A stretch of DNA of 63,120 nucleotides from Bartonella sp. HY038 (GCF_014117425.1 NZ_CP059725.1:3305001-3368120); one strand, 5' to 3'. Shown: positions 47,192 through 57,006, counted from the first letter of the stretch. Numbers and translations: made by a program. The notes: a model not told the origin generated them from the letters alone.

Positions 47192-48016
47192 ATGCCCCAT
47201 TATTTTTCGCTTGCTTTTCTAACTGTTGGTAATATTTCACCGGTTGAAACTATTAAAATTGCTGCTCAATATGGCTATAAAGCGGTTGGTTTGCGCATGT
47301 TACCTGCTGCTCCAACCGAGCCTGCCTATCCATTATTAACTGATAAGCAATTGCTAAATGATACAAAACAAGCATTGCTTGATTATAATATGGCCGTTGG
47401 CGATGTCGAAATTATTCGCCTTAAGGACAAAACCAATATTGCTGATTTTAAACCCTTTATCGAACGCGCTTATGAATTGGGTGCAAAAAATATTTTGGTT
47501 GCTGGCGATGATTTTGATGTCGCACGCCTTAGCGATAATTTTGCCGAATTTTGCCAGCTTGCTGCAACCGCCAATCTTACCGCAGACCTTGAATTTATGC
47601 CATGGACGGCGGTTAAATCTTTAAACGAGGCTCGTAATATTGTTGAAAACGCGGGCGAAAAAAATGGCGGAGTGCTGATTGATGCCTTGCATTTTGACCG
47701 CAGCACGTCAAGCCTTGATGATGTGGTGGCGCTTCCCCCAGCAATGATTCATTATGTGCAATTATGTGATGGGCCTGTGCCTTATGGCAAAAGCGATGAA
47801 GAGTTAATTGCCATTGCAAGGAGCGCACGGCTTATGCCCGGCGATGGTGGCATTGATTTACCAGCTTTGATGCAGGTTGTGCCGCAAAATACCCCAATTA
47901 GCATCGAAGTTGCTAGCCATGAAATTATCAATGCTTTTGGCGTTGAAAACTGCGCGCGTATGGCGATTGAATCTGCACGCAAGATTTTAGACCTTGCACA
48001 GCCAGACTATGTCTAA
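47192..48016 (+). CDS. TIM-barrel sugar isomerase/epimerase-like protein
   Basis: A 274-residue AP-endonuclease-2-type TIM barrel. Metal-ligand candidates are Glu in DLEFMPWTAV, Asp-His in GVLIDALHFDRS, the His region of IHYVQLCDG, and Glu in ISIEVASHEI. The fold is shared by IolE/IolI, xylose-isomerase-like proteins and 3-dehydroshikimate dehydratases (AsbF/QuiC). In this setting, a 3-dehydroshikimate-to-protocatechuate dehydratase would link the upstream dehydrogenase to PcaHG, but sequence alone does not decide the substrate. It lies 36 bp behind the AroE-like gene. Confidence 0.78.
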   Translation: MPHYFSLAFLTVGNISPVETIKIAAQYGYKAVGLRMLPAAPTEPAYPLLTDKQLLNDTKQALLDYNMAVGDVEIIRLKDKTNIADFKPFIERAYELGAKNILVAGDDFDVARLSDNFAEFCQLAATANLTADLEFMPWTAVKSLNEARNIVENAGEKNGGVLIDALHFDRSTSSLDDVVALPPAMIHYVQLCDGPVPYGKSDEELIAIARSARLMPGDGGIDLPALMQVVPQNTPISIEVASHEIINAFGVENCARMAIESARKILDLAQPDYV

Positions 48017-48049
48017 AACGCGTCTTTGGGAGGCAAAAGGGAGAGAGAA

Positions 48050-49087
48050 ATGGGAAGTAAAATTCGCGTGGCAGTTATGGGCGCAGGTCTTATTGGCAAA
48101 CGCCATGTCACTATTATTGCACAAGATAAAAATGTGGAATTATCGGCAATTATTGATCCTGTTGATGCTGCAAAAGACTATGCGATAAGCCTTAATGTTC
48201 CGTGGTATCCCGATATTAAAACCATGCTATTAAGTGACCGCCCTGATCGCATTATTATTGCAACCCCTAATCAATTTCATGTGGCCAATGGGCTTGAAGC
48301 AATAGAAGCCAAAATTCCAGTTTTAATGGAAAAGCCGATTGCAGATAATGTCGATGAGGGCTTAAAACTGGTTGAAGCGGCAGAAAAAAATAATGTACCG
48401 CTTATGGTTGGCCATCACCGCCGCCATAATCCCATGCTGCAAACGGCTAAAAATATTATTGACTCTGGTAAGTTAGGCCAAGTCCTTGCTGCTCATTGCA
48501 TGTTTTGGATTTTAAAGCCTGATGATTATTTTAATGCGCAATGGCGGCAGATAAAAGGGGCAGGGCCAGTTTTTGTCAATATGATCCATGATATTGATTG
48601 TTTGCGTTATCTTTTTGGCGATGTCAAAACCGTACAAGCGGTTGAAACAAAGCAAATTCGTGGTTTTGAAAATGAAGAAAGCTGCGGTGCATTATTGCAT
48701 TTTAAAAATGGTACTATTGTCACCCTTTCCATTTCTGATGCGATTAGCGCGCCTTGGAGCTGGGAACTTACCGCACGTGAAAATCCTGACTTCCCCCCAA
48801 CGCAGCAAAATAGCTATTATATTGGTGGCACCCATGGTTCTCTTGCACTGCCAAGCCTTGAATTATGGAGTTATACCAATGAGCGCACTTGGCTTAAACC
48901 AATTGATAAAAGCGACAATGACCGCCCATTGATTGATCCATTCATTTTACAATTGGAAAATTTCCGCGAGGTTATTTTAAAAAAAGCGCAACCTTTGGTG
49001 TCTGGACGTGAGGGATTGGAAACTTTGCGGGTTACTTTTGCGGTTAAACAAGCAGCACAAAGCGGCCAAACCATTCATCTTGAGTAG
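48050..49087 (+). CDS. Gfo/Idh/MocA-family oxidoreductase
   Basis: A 345-residue NAD(P)-dependent dehydrogenase starting at ATG 48050 behind GGGAGAGAG. The nucleotide motif is VAVMGAGLIGKRH (about residues 6-18), and VLMEKPIADN holds the catalytic EKP lysine. HDIDCLRYLFGD supplies the active-site Asp/His region. Members oxidise or reduce sugars, inositols and other polyols. The gene follows the TIM-barrel gene after 33 bp, so the two may act on the same polyhydroxylated ring compound. Confidence 0.88.
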   Translation: MGSKIRVAVMGAGLIGKRHVTIIAQDKNVELSAIIDPVDAAKDYAISLNVPWYPDIKTMLLSDRPDRIIIATPNQFHVANGLEAIEAKIPVLMEKPIADNVDEGLKLVEAAEKNNVPLMVGHHRRHNPMLQTAKNIIDSGKLGQVLAAHCMFWILKPDDYFNAQWRQIKGAGPVFVNMIHDIDCLRYLFGDVKTVQAVETKQIRGFENEESCGALLHFKNGTIVTLSISDAISAPWSWELTARENPDFPPTQQNSYYIGGTHGSLALPSLELWSYTNERTWLKPIDKSDNDRPLIDPFILQLENFREVILKKAQPLVSGREGLETLRVTFAVKQAAQSGQTIHLE

Positions 49088-49230
49088 AGCACGTCTGTTT
49101 ATTGTTCAAGCAACATCGTGCTTTAAATTCTTCAATTTGACGCATTATCCGTACGCTAAAGTTGACCCAACTTTAGTTGGAAATGCTCAAGTTATTAGTT
49201 TTTGCAGATCAGCAGAAAAGAGCAGTTATA

Positions 49231-50970
49231 ATGCAACACCATCCTTCTAGCGATATGGAACAGATAGAATGTGACCTACTGGTTATCGGTTCTGGCGCTG
49301 GTGGTTTATCAGCAGCAGTTACTGCCGCTTATCACGGACTTGATGTCTTGGTGGTGGAGAAAGACGCCTATTTTGGTGGTACTACGGCTTTTTCTGGTGG
49401 GTGGCTATGGATACCACAAACATCGCATGCCAAAAAAGCTGGTATTATTGAGGGTGATGATGCGCCAAGGCTTTATTTGAAAAATATTATGGGCAATCGC
49501 TATGATGATGTGATGGTGGATACTTATTTGAAAAAAGCACCTGAAATGGTGGATTTTTTTGAAACAAAAACCGATGTTGCTTTTAATGGCGGCAATGCCG
49601 TTCCTGATTTTCATGGCAAGATAGATGGCGCAGTCATTGGCGGTCGTTCGGTGGTTGCAGCACCTTTTGATGGTCGAAAATTAGGAGATCTTCTTTATAA
49701 ATTGCGCAAACCCATTCCGCAAATGACGCTTATGGGCATGGCCATCGCATCAGGCGCTGATATGCGGGCATTTTTAACAACTTTACGCTCAATATCGTCC
49801 TTTAGCCATGTAACAAAGCGGCTTATGCGCCATTTTTATGATTTGGCGTTTTATCGCCGTTCAACGCAAATTGTTAATGGCAATGCGCTGGTGGCACGTT
49901 TGTTAAAGTCGGCCCAGCATTATAATGTCAGGCTTTTATCTGATACACCAGCTTTATCCTTGATAAAAAATAATGATGATATTTGTGGCGCAATTATTGA
50001 GAAAAATGGCGTAAAAAAACAAGTCTTTGCTAAATATGGCACGGTGCTCGCAACGGGCGGCTTCCCTCACGACCAATTAAGAAAGAAACGGCTTTTTGAC
50101 CATGTGCAAAATGGCTCGCCGCATGAAAGTGCCGCACCTTTAAGCGTTGATGGTGATGGCTTAAAAATGGCTGAAAATATTGGCGCCTTGGTTGATGAAA
50201 CATTGATATCATCAGGGGCTTGGGCGCCGGTGTCCTTAGTATCTAACCGGCAAGGTGGCTTTAACCGTTTTCCCCATTTGGTGGAGCGTGGTAAGCCAGG
50301 GCTTATTGCCGTCCGACAAGATGGCAAACGTTTTGTTGCAGAGGATATATCTTATCATGATTTTATGGTCGGGCTACTTAATGCAACCCCAAAGGGCGAG
50401 CCGGTAACAGCTTGGCTGCTTGCTGACCATAGGTTTATCCGCCGTTACGGGCTTGGTGCGGTCAAGCCTTTTCCGGTGCCTTTTACTAAATGGCTTAAAA
50501 ATGGCTATTTAAAACGCGCTAATAGTGTGGCAGAACTTGCCCAAAAATGCGGTATTGATGAAGGTGCCTTACAAAAAACCATTGCCAATTATAACCGCGA
50601 CGCCGCGCAAGGCATAGATAATGAATTTCACCGTGGCACAACGCCTTATCAACTAGCGCAAGGCGATAAGGATCATTTACCCAATCCATGTATTGCGCCC
50701 ATAGTGAAAGCTCCATTTTTTGCCGTTGAAATTACTGCTGGCAGTTTGGGAACTTTTGCTGGGCTTATTTGTGACGATAAAGCGCGGGTACTTGATGGGC
50801 ATGGCGAGCCAATTAATGGGCTATTTGCAGCAGGAAATGATATGAATAGCATTTTTGCCGGAACCTATCCAAGCGGGGGCATAACCCTTGGGCCTGCAAT
50901 GACTTTTGGTTACATTATTGGTGAAAGCGTTGCAGCTGCACGCAATAAGGTCCAAGAAAATAAGATATAA
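49231..50970 (+). CDS. FAD-dependent oxidoreductase, KstD/fumarate-reductase type, 1
   Basis: A 579-residue FAD_binding_2 flavoprotein starting at ATG 49231. The FAD motif is DLLVIGSGAGGLSAAVTAAY (about residues 14-33), followed by GGTTAFSGGWLWIP. The C-terminal GLFAAGNDMNSIFAGTYPSG and ITLGPAMTFGYIIGESVA contact FAD again. Annotation tools often call this group 3-ketosteroid dehydrogenase, but nothing here concerns steroids; the chemistry is alpha,beta-dehydrogenation next to a carbonyl or reduction of the double bond. A paralogue follows 13 bp later. Confidence 0.85.
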   Translation: MQHHPSSDMEQIECDLLVIGSGAGGLSAAVTAAYHGLDVLVVEKDAYFGGTTAFSGGWLWIPQTSHAKKAGIIEGDDAPRLYLKNIMGNRYDDVMVDTYLKKAPEMVDFFETKTDVAFNGGNAVPDFHGKIDGAVIGGRSVVAAPFDGRKLGDLLYKLRKPIPQMTLMGMAIASGADMRAFLTTLRSISSFSHVTKRLMRHFYDLAFYRRSTQIVNGNALVARLLKSAQHYNVRLLSDTPALSLIKNNDDICGAIIEKNGVKKQVFAKYGTVLATGGFPHDQLRKKRLFDHVQNGSPHESAAPLSVDGDGLKMAENIGALVDETLISSGAWAPVSLVSNRQGGFNRFPHLVERGKPGLIAVRQDGKRFVAEDISYHDFMVGLLNATPKGEPVTAWLLADHRFIRRYGLGAVKPFPVPFTKWLKNGYLKRANSVAELAQKCGIDEGALQKTIANYNRDAAQGIDNEFHRGTTPYQLAQGDKDHLPNPCIAPIVKAPFFAVEITAGSLGTFAGLICDDKARVLDGHGEPINGLFAAGNDMNSIFAGTYPSGGITLGPAMTFGYIIGESVAAARNKVQENKI

Positions 50971-50983
50971 GGGAGGATTAGCA

Positions 50984-52708
50984 ATGTTAGCAAGTGAGCC
51001 AAATGCGCCTTTATCTCAAAACACCATTGAGGAAGTAGATGTTTTGATTTTTGGTGCTGGTGCTGGTGGCATGAGCGCAGCGTTAATTGCTAAGATTGAA
51101 GGGCTTGAGGTTTTGCTATGCGAAAAAACAAGCCAAGTTGGCGGCATTACTGCAACATCAGGCGGTACAACATGGGTGCCGGGTACTAGTTTAAGTATCG
51201 CGGCGGGTGTCGCTGATAGCGCCAAAGACGCTGAAAAATTTTTAAAAGCCATTATTGGTAATCGTGGTGGTGAAGCTAAGCGATTAGCTTTCTTGCGCTC
51301 TGGCGCTAGCGCCATTGACGATTTTACGCAAAAGACTGAAGTGCAATTTGTGGCTTCTAAAGCCCATCCTGATTATCTTGATGGTGACGGTGCTGCCTTT
51401 GGTGGTCGTGCTTTATCGCCTTTGCCGTTTGATGGCCGCTTGCTTGGCAAGGATTTTGAGCGGGTGCGACAACCGCGTCCTGAATTTATGGGGCTTGGCG
51501 GCATGATGGTTGGCCGCGATGAATTGGATATCATCTTAAATCGCTTTAAAAGCCTTGCCAATTTAAAAACAACATTAAAAATTGTTAGTCGTTATTTTAA
51601 AGATCGTTTGCGTTTTTCACGCGGTACTCGCGTATTAATGGGTAATGCGTTGGTTGCACGGCTATTTTTTAGCCTTAAACAGCAAGGCTGCATGCCAGAA
51701 TTTGAGCATAGCCTTAAAGAACTTATACAAGAAAACGGCCGCATCATTGGTGCTAAAGTCGCAACGCCCAACGGCATACGCATTATTCATGCGCGTAAAG
51801 GCGTTGTTTTAGCAACCGGTGGCATTGCTAATAATAAGGAGTTGCGCCAATCGCTTTATCCTGAAGGGACAAGGGAGCAGTGCCTTGCACCTTTAAGCAA
51901 TAATGGTGATGGTGTTGAAAATGCGATTAAAATTGGCGCGCGGCTTGATGATGGCTGCGATAGCCCTGCTTTATGGATGCCATGTTCATCTTATAAAAAT
52001 CCAAATGGTGAAATGGCGGTTTGGCCGCATATTATTCTAGATCGCGCTAAGCCTGGGCTTTTGGCTGTAAACCAAAAGGGCGAGCGGTTTGTAAATGAAT
52101 CCAATAGTTATCATGATTTTTGTATGGGAGCGTTGCAACGAAACAAAATGGTGTCAACTATACCAGCCTATTTGATTGTTGATGATGCTTTTATCCACCA
52201 ATATGGTTTAGGCCTTGTATTGCCGGGTGGGGTTGGTCTTAATCGACTTATCCAATCGGGTTACATCATTAAGGCCGATACATTGGCGGCTTTGGCGCAG
52301 AAAATCGATGTCGATCCTCAAGGGCTCATCAATACCGTAAAGCAATATGATGACGATGCATTAACCGGCGTCGATCAAGCTTTTGGGCGTGGAAGCAGTG
52401 TTATGAACCGCTTTAACGGCGATAAGGACAATAAGCCAAATCCTTGTATGCGCGTTTTAGGTAAAGGGCCATTTTATGCGGTGAGCGTTCGCCCCTATGA
52501 TCTTGCTAGCAGTGGCGGCATTGATTGCGATGAATTTGGCCGCGTTGTTGATAATGATCAAAAGCCGATAGAAGGACTTTTTGCTTGCGGCAATGATGCA
52601 ACCTCAATATTTCGTGGCACCTATCCAGGCCCTGGCACAACCCTTGGGCCAGCGATGGTTTTTGGGTGGCGCATTGCCAAATATCTTGCCGGTTCACTTA
52701 AAAACTAA
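50984..52708 (+). CDS. FAD-dependent oxidoreductase, KstD/fumarate-reductase type, 2
   Basis: A 574-residue paralogue of the preceding flavoprotein, starting at ATG 50984 behind GGGAGG. FAD motif DVLIFGAGAGGMSAALIAKI, then GGITATSGGTTWVPG; C-terminal GLFACGNDATSIFRGTYPGP and TTLGPAMVFGWRIAKY. Sequence likeness covers the full length but is moderate, so the two probably act on different intermediates or pair as a heteromer. Both lack signal peptides and so are cytoplasmic. A pair of such enzymes could progressively desaturate a six-membered ring, an inference from the neighbouring pca genes. Confidence 0.85.
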   Translation: MLASEPNAPLSQNTIEEVDVLIFGAGAGGMSAALIAKIEGLEVLLCEKTSQVGGITATSGGTTWVPGTSLSIAAGVADSAKDAEKFLKAIIGNRGGEAKRLAFLRSGASAIDDFTQKTEVQFVASKAHPDYLDGDGAAFGGRALSPLPFDGRLLGKDFERVRQPRPEFMGLGGMMVGRDELDIILNRFKSLANLKTTLKIVSRYFKDRLRFSRGTRVLMGNALVARLFFSLKQQGCMPEFEHSLKELIQENGRIIGAKVATPNGIRIIHARKGVVLATGGIANNKELRQSLYPEGTREQCLAPLSNNGDGVENAIKIGARLDDGCDSPALWMPCSSYKNPNGEMAVWPHIILDRAKPGLLAVNQKGERFVNESNSYHDFCMGALQRNKMVSTIPAYLIVDDAFIHQYGLGLVLPGGVGLNRLIQSGYIIKADTLAALAQKIDVDPQGLINTVKQYDDDALTGVDQAFGRGSSVMNRFNGDKDNKPNPCMRVLGKGPFYAVSVRPYDLASSGGIDCDEFGRVVDNDQKPIEGLFACGNDATSIFRGTYPGPGTTLGPAMVFGWRIAKYLAGSLKN

Positions 52709-52799
52709 AGTCAGTTTTACGGCCGGCTTATCGTGATAAGTCGCTTTAATTTATACAAACCAAAAAAGAATTTATATAACCCAAGAAAGGTCAATTATT

Positions 52800-53417
52800 A
52801 TGGAACGTTATGAAATTGCAACATTGCAGCTTGCCATGGGCGGCGCTGCCAAGGCCGCCCCTGCGATTGAAGAATTTTGCTCGCAATCAGGGGCAAGGGG
52901 TAAGCTTTTAGGAGCTTTTGCCACTGAAGTTGGGCCATTAAACCAAGTTATTTTATTGCGTGGTTTTGATAGCGAAGATGATTTTAATAGTGAGCGTCAG
53001 CGCACCTTAAATGCCGCTAATCCTTTTGGCGCTTCAGAATGGATGAGCAATTTGGTTTTGGATAGCTACATTCCTTTTCCATTTTTAAAGCCAGTTGAAG
53101 CGGGTGAGTTTGGCCCAATTTATGAAATGCGCAGCTATGTCTATAAGCATGGCGGTTTACCGCATATTCTAAAAGCTTGGGAAAATGCCGTGCCAGCGCG
53201 TGAAAAAATATCGCCCCTCACTATTGCGCTTTATAGCATTGATGGCGAGCCAAGGATTACCCATATTTGGCCATTTAAAAATGCGAGTGAGCGTTTTGAT
53301 TTACGCAGTGAATCGGTCAAGCAAGGTGTTTGGCCACCAGTTGGTGGGCCTCAATGGCTAACGAGCGATATGCGCTCGCTTCTTGCTGTACCGCTTAGCA
53401 TTTCCCCCTTACGCTAA
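52800..53417 (+). CDS. NIPSNAP-family protein
   Basis: A 205-residue protein of two ferredoxin-like alpha/beta repeats. The second repeat holds the clear NIPSNAP pattern: YEMRSYVYKHGGLPHILKAW, then PLTIALYSIDGEPRITHIWPF and RFDLRSESVKQGVWPP. The first repeat (ERYEIATLQLAMGG with VILLRGFDSEDDF) is a weaker copy. NIPSNAP proteins have no settled activity; bacterial ones often sit in degradation clusters next to oxidoreductases, as here. It is the last gene of the run beginning at 46355 and ends at a strong terminator. Confidence 0.88.
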   Translation: MERYEIATLQLAMGGAAKAAPAIEEFCSQSGARGKLLGAFATEVGPLNQVILLRGFDSEDDFNSERQRTLNAANPFGASEWMSNLVLDSYIPFPFLKPVEAGEFGPIYEMRSYVYKHGGLPHILKAWENAVPAREKISPLTIALYSIDGEPRITHIWPFKNASERFDLRSESVKQGVWPPVGGPQWLTSDMRSLLAVPLSISPLR

Positions 53418-53446
53418 ACTATATTAAGTGCAAAATTAAAAGCATG

Positions 53447-53481
53447 AAAAAAGCAGCCATTATATCAATGGCTGCTTTTTT
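53447..53481. terminator. Bidirectional terminator
   Basis: AAAAAAGCAGCCATT pairs perfectly with AATGGCTGCTTTTTT over 15 bp around a five-base loop. It can stop both the NIPSNAP transcript and the convergent TonB-receptor transcript. Confidence 0.9.
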
Positions 53482-53498
53482 AAATTTTAAAAAAACTA

Positions 53499-55532
53499 TT
53501 AGAAGCGGAACTGGGTTGAAATGAGGAATGTTCTACCCTGACCGGAATTCGCCGAGCTTAAGAATGGCGTATAAGTTTTGTTAAAGAGGTTGTTGACCTT
53601 GAAGGATAATTCAATATCTTCTTTGAATTTATAGGTGGTGAAGATATCAACAAGGCCATAGCTGCCATCTGATTTATCAACGCCTGTATAGGTTGAAACC
53701 TTGCCTGATGATACATACCGATAACGACCACCAACAGTGAGTTTACGCTCGAATAGACGTGCACCACCGCCGATTGAAAAGACATTATCTGGCAAATATT
53801 GGCTAGCACCAAGGCCAGGTAATATGCCGGGAAGATCGGATTTTGTATGGGTATAGCTTAAATTGGCAAAGGCAAAGCCAGCATCATAAAGTGCTTCAGC
53901 TTCAAAGCCGCGGACGCGGGACGTACCGGGCACATTATTATACCAAGTTTGGCAGCGACGGTTTGCCAATGGATCACAACCATCACGCCCTTCACTGACG
54001 ATATAATCTTTAATATCCATGTCATAATAAGCAGCTCTTGCACGGAAGAAATCGCCTGCAGTAAAGACATCAGCCTTTTTGACATTTACACCAAGTTCCC
54101 AACCTTTTTGCTTTTCTGGCTCAAGATTAGGATTGGCAATAAAGCCAAAGGTTGTGCTGCCTGGATGAATGCCGCCAACCATAGTTTCTTGTAAAGTGGG
54201 GCTGCGCATGGATTGTGAATAGGTAACATAAGGTTGCAACCAGTCGGTAACATTAACCGCTAAGGTAATACGCGGGTCAACCGAATTATGCGATTGGTCA
54301 ACAAGGGACGTACCATCTTTTGCATCACCATTCATTTTATAGAAATTATAACGCAAACCAGCAGTTAGATCGACAATCTTATAGGAGAAGGTTGCATCAG
54401 AAAAAACGCCGCCACTGCTTGCTGTACCATTACTTGGATTAACGCCAGAATTAGCTCCTTCAATCTTATCGCGGAAATACTCAACGCCATAAAGCCATTT
54501 GACGCCAACCTCTCCAAGATTAAAGCGCGATGTATTGGAAATATCAAAGCCAACACCACGATCTTCAATTTCACGGCCGCTAGAGCCTCCCCATACACCG
54601 CGTAAATTTTCAAAATATTCCATTTTTAAGCGGTTATAATAAGCATTGACATGCAAATCGACCCAATCATTATCCGCAGGATTATAAGAATAATTGGCGG
54701 TTAATGTAGTATTTTTGACATTTTGATTATAGGAATTTGCACCAAAATCATTATTATAGAAAACGCCACCAAGATTAAGACGATGATCGGTACCATAGCC
54801 AAATTCGGCTTTAACCAAACCCGAAGTCAATTCTTGGCCGGTATTGCTTTGACGGTTGCCATCACCATCCTTAAAATCGCGTGAATCTCGGCGGCTGATT
54901 GCTGCTGCAACACCAGCAATATCATTGCGCGCACCGCCAGCAATCATCTCAGAAAAGCCAACACCGTTGCTGCCCCATGATGCCTTGCCAAGAACGCCAT
55001 AATTTTGACCGGGCTTGATAATATCTTCAACGCTTAAAGTACGCAAGTTAACGCTACCAGCCAAAGCACCGCCGCCAGCGCCAACAACGGCACCGCGCTC
55101 TACATCTATTTCAGTTAATAGGTTTGAATCAACATAGGAATAGCCCGAAGCATCATGGCCGGTAAAGCGGAAGTTTTGACGCACGCCGTCAATCATGGTG
55201 TTAACGCGGCCAGAGCCTTCAAAGCCACGAATATTAATTGCAAGGCCGGGCTGGCTAGGATTATCCCAAGTGAAAGTACCAGGAATATCACGGATAACAT
55301 CCTGTAAATTGCCACTACCATAGCGGTTAATGTCTTCAGCCGTAACAACACTTACGCCAGCTGGTGTCATTGCTCCATTGCTGCCGGTAACCGTTACGGT
55401 TTGCAATGTATCACTATTTTCGCCGCTATGACTATCTTGGGCATGGGCAATATTGGCCACCAAAAGCATGACCGAATTAAGTGCTATACCAGCCATTAAA
55501 AGATGCTTTTTCATTTTAAAAGCAACGCGCAT
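53499..55532 (-). CDS. TonB-dependent receptor, heme/hemoglobin type
   Basis: A 677-residue outer-membrane receptor. Signal peptide: MRVAFKMKKHLLMAGIALNS onward, cut after AHA (about residue 31). The TonB box region is DTLQTVTVTG. The plug domain runs to about residue 165 (DIPGTFTWDNPSQPGLAINI, then VNTMIDGVRQNFRFTGHD), and the 22-strand barrel ends in FLISTQFRF. SQSMRSPTLQE and FIANPNLEPEKQKGWELG occupy the FRAP/NPNL positions of heme receptors; NPNL is intact while FRAP is altered. The plug style suits heme or hemoglobin uptake, but a siderophore is possible. GGAG lies seven bases before the ATG, with an Irr-like box further upstream. Confidence 0.88.
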   Translation of the reverse strand: MRVAFKMKKHLLMAGIALNSVMLLVANIAHAQDSHSGENSDTLQTVTVTGSNGAMTPAGVSVVTAEDINRYGSGNLQDVIRDIPGTFTWDNPSQPGLAINIRGFEGSGRVNTMIDGVRQNFRFTGHDASGYSYVDSNLLTEIDVERGAVVGAGGGALAGSVNLRTLSVEDIIKPGQNYGVLGKASWGSNGVGFSEMIAGGARNDIAGVAAAISRRDSRDFKDGDGNRQSNTGQELTSGLVKAEFGYGTDHRLNLGGVFYNNDFGANSYNQNVKNTTLTANYSYNPADNDWVDLHVNAYYNRLKMEYFENLRGVWGGSSGREIEDRGVGFDISNTSRFNLGEVGVKWLYGVEYFRDKIEGANSGVNPSNGTASSGGVFSDATFSYKIVDLTAGLRYNFYKMNGDAKDGTSLVDQSHNSVDPRITLAVNVTDWLQPYVTYSQSMRSPTLQETMVGGIHPGSTTFGFIANPNLEPEKQKGWELGVNVKKADVFTAGDFFRARAAYYDMDIKDYIVSEGRDGCDPLANRRCQTWYNNVPGTSRVRGFEAEALYDAGFAFANLSYTHTKSDLPGILPGLGASQYLPDNVFSIGGGARLFERKLTVGGRYRYVSSGKVSTYTGVDKSDGSYGLVDIFTTYKFKEDIELSFKVNNLFNKTYTPFLSSANSGQGRTFLISTQFRF

Positions 55533-55886
55533 AAGTATTCTCCAAAAATAGAAAAAATTTTAATTGAACCATTTTTATTAAATGAACAAATGCACCAATC
55601 ATAAAAATCGAAATTATTTTTAGAATCATTCAATTTAAAGGAAGTTAATACTTGCCTTTAAATTTTAATAATAGGATTTAATATTTTAAGATGGTGCAGA
55701 TATAATATGGCTGGCTATTTTTTTAAATTTTTGCTGGCTTTATACTGTATTATACCTATGTTCTACATAAACAGATTTTTTCTATCAAACATGACTATAA
55801 TAATCAAGTATTAATTCACGGAAAATTTATCTTAAGTGTATAATTTGGAATAATTGGAAAATTGGCGCCAATAAGGGGGCTTCTGC
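55533..55886. other. Divergent promoter region of the TonB receptor and BASS genes
   Basis: About 350 bp, very AT-rich, holding both promoters and the Irr-like box noted separately. No small gene was found. Confidence 0.4.
55619..55635. promoter_or_regulatory. Irr-box-like iron control element
   Basis: TTTAGAATCATTCAATT matches the iron control element TTTAGAA-N3-TTCTAAA in its whole first half and the TTC of the second. It lies about 87 bp before the TonB receptor start, a sensible place for iron control by Irr. Confidence 0.42.
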
Positions 55887-56855
55887 TTGCAAAAATTTTT
55901 AAAATTACAAACGCAATTGGAGCATTGGCAAGCATGGATTTATTTTGCCAGTGTCTTGGTGGCACTTCTCATTGTTTGGGGTAATCCCAATAGTCAAAAA
56001 TTTACACCATTTTTGGAAAATCTTATCAATCCAGCCCTTGCTCTCATGCTTTTTGTCACATTTTTGCAAGTACCGCTTGCGGCTCTTGGTGGGGTGTTCA
56101 AAGATTTACGCTTTTTGTCAGTTTTGCTATTTGGCAATTTTATAGTCATTCCATGCCTTGTTTTTGGTTTAAGTCAGATTTTCCCTTTGGATTTTTTAAT
56201 GAAGCTTGGCGTTTTAATGGTATTATTATCACCTTGCATCGATTATGTGGTGACTTTCACTCATATGGGTAAAGGTGATGCGCGCGCGCTGCTTGGTGCA
56301 ACGGCACTTTTATTATTATTGCAAATGATGTTTTTACCGCTTTATTTATCACTTTTTTTGAGTAAAGAAGCAGCAAATTATATCCAAATTACTCCCTTCA
56401 TAGATGCATTTTTATGGCTGATCATTATGCCCTTATGTCTTGCAATTCTTGTGCAGATTTGGGCAAAAAGGCAAAAATTCGGCTTTCGTTTAAAACAGTA
56501 TTTTGATTGCCTTCCTGTTCCTGCTACCGCCATGGTGCTATTTATTGTCATTTTAGCTATTGCACCCCAACTAGGCTTGGCTGGCAAAGCGCTGCTTACT
56601 GTTTTACCTATTTATATCAGCTTTGCAATTTTGGCGCCAATTCTGGGGTTAATTCTTGGCAAAATTTGCAAGCTAAATAAACCACAAAAACGCAGTATTG
56701 CCTTTAGCATGGCAACACGTAATTCTTTGGTGATTATGCCGCTTGCCTTAACAATTCCCAACGCCGTGCCATTATTACCGGCGATTATTGTTACGCAAAC
56801 CCTCATCGAATTAATATGCCAATTGATTTATGTTGAGATAAGCAAACGTCTTTAG
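55887..56855 (+). CDS. BASS/ACR3-family transporter (arsenite or organic-anion)
   Basis: A 322-residue inner-membrane protein with about ten helices starting at TTG 55887, seven bases after AGGGGG. VLLSPCIDYVVTFTHMGKGD (about residues 112-131) holds the helix-4 cysteine of the ACR3/arsenic-resistance type, and SMATRNSLVIMPLALTIPN is the family's crossover helix region. The fold is shared with bile-acid:Na+ symporters. No arsR or arsC is nearby, so arsenite efflux is uncertain. It is a single gene divergent from the TonB receptor. Confidence 0.8.
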   Translation: MQKFLKLQTQLEHWQAWIYFASVLVALLIVWGNPNSQKFTPFLENLINPALALMLFVTFLQVPLAALGGVFKDLRFLSVLLFGNFIVIPCLVFGLSQIFPLDFLMKLGVLMVLLSPCIDYVVTFTHMGKGDARALLGATALLLLLQMMFLPLYLSLFLSKEAANYIQITPFIDAFLWLIIMPLCLAILVQIWAKRQKFGFRLKQYFDCLPVPATAMVLFIVILAIAPQLGLAGKALLTVLPIYISFAILAPILGLILGKICKLNKPQKRSIAFSMATRNSLVIMPLALTIPNAVPLLPAIIVTQTLIELICQLIYVEISKRL

Positions 56856-57006
56856 TGTGCAAAATATAGGTTTTATTTCTTATAAATATCATTATTTATT
56901 CGTGTTATTTTTCTGACATAAATATGTCATTTATCTGTAACATCGCTACTGCATTAGCACCCTTAATAATTAACTTTGGCAACATTGGATATTGAGGGCA
57001 GCTTTG

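Noticed and set aside
49231..52708. Steroid degradation by two 3-ketosteroid dehydrogenases
   Set aside because: The flavoproteins resemble that family in fold only; no other steroid genes are present and the context is protocatechuate metabolism.
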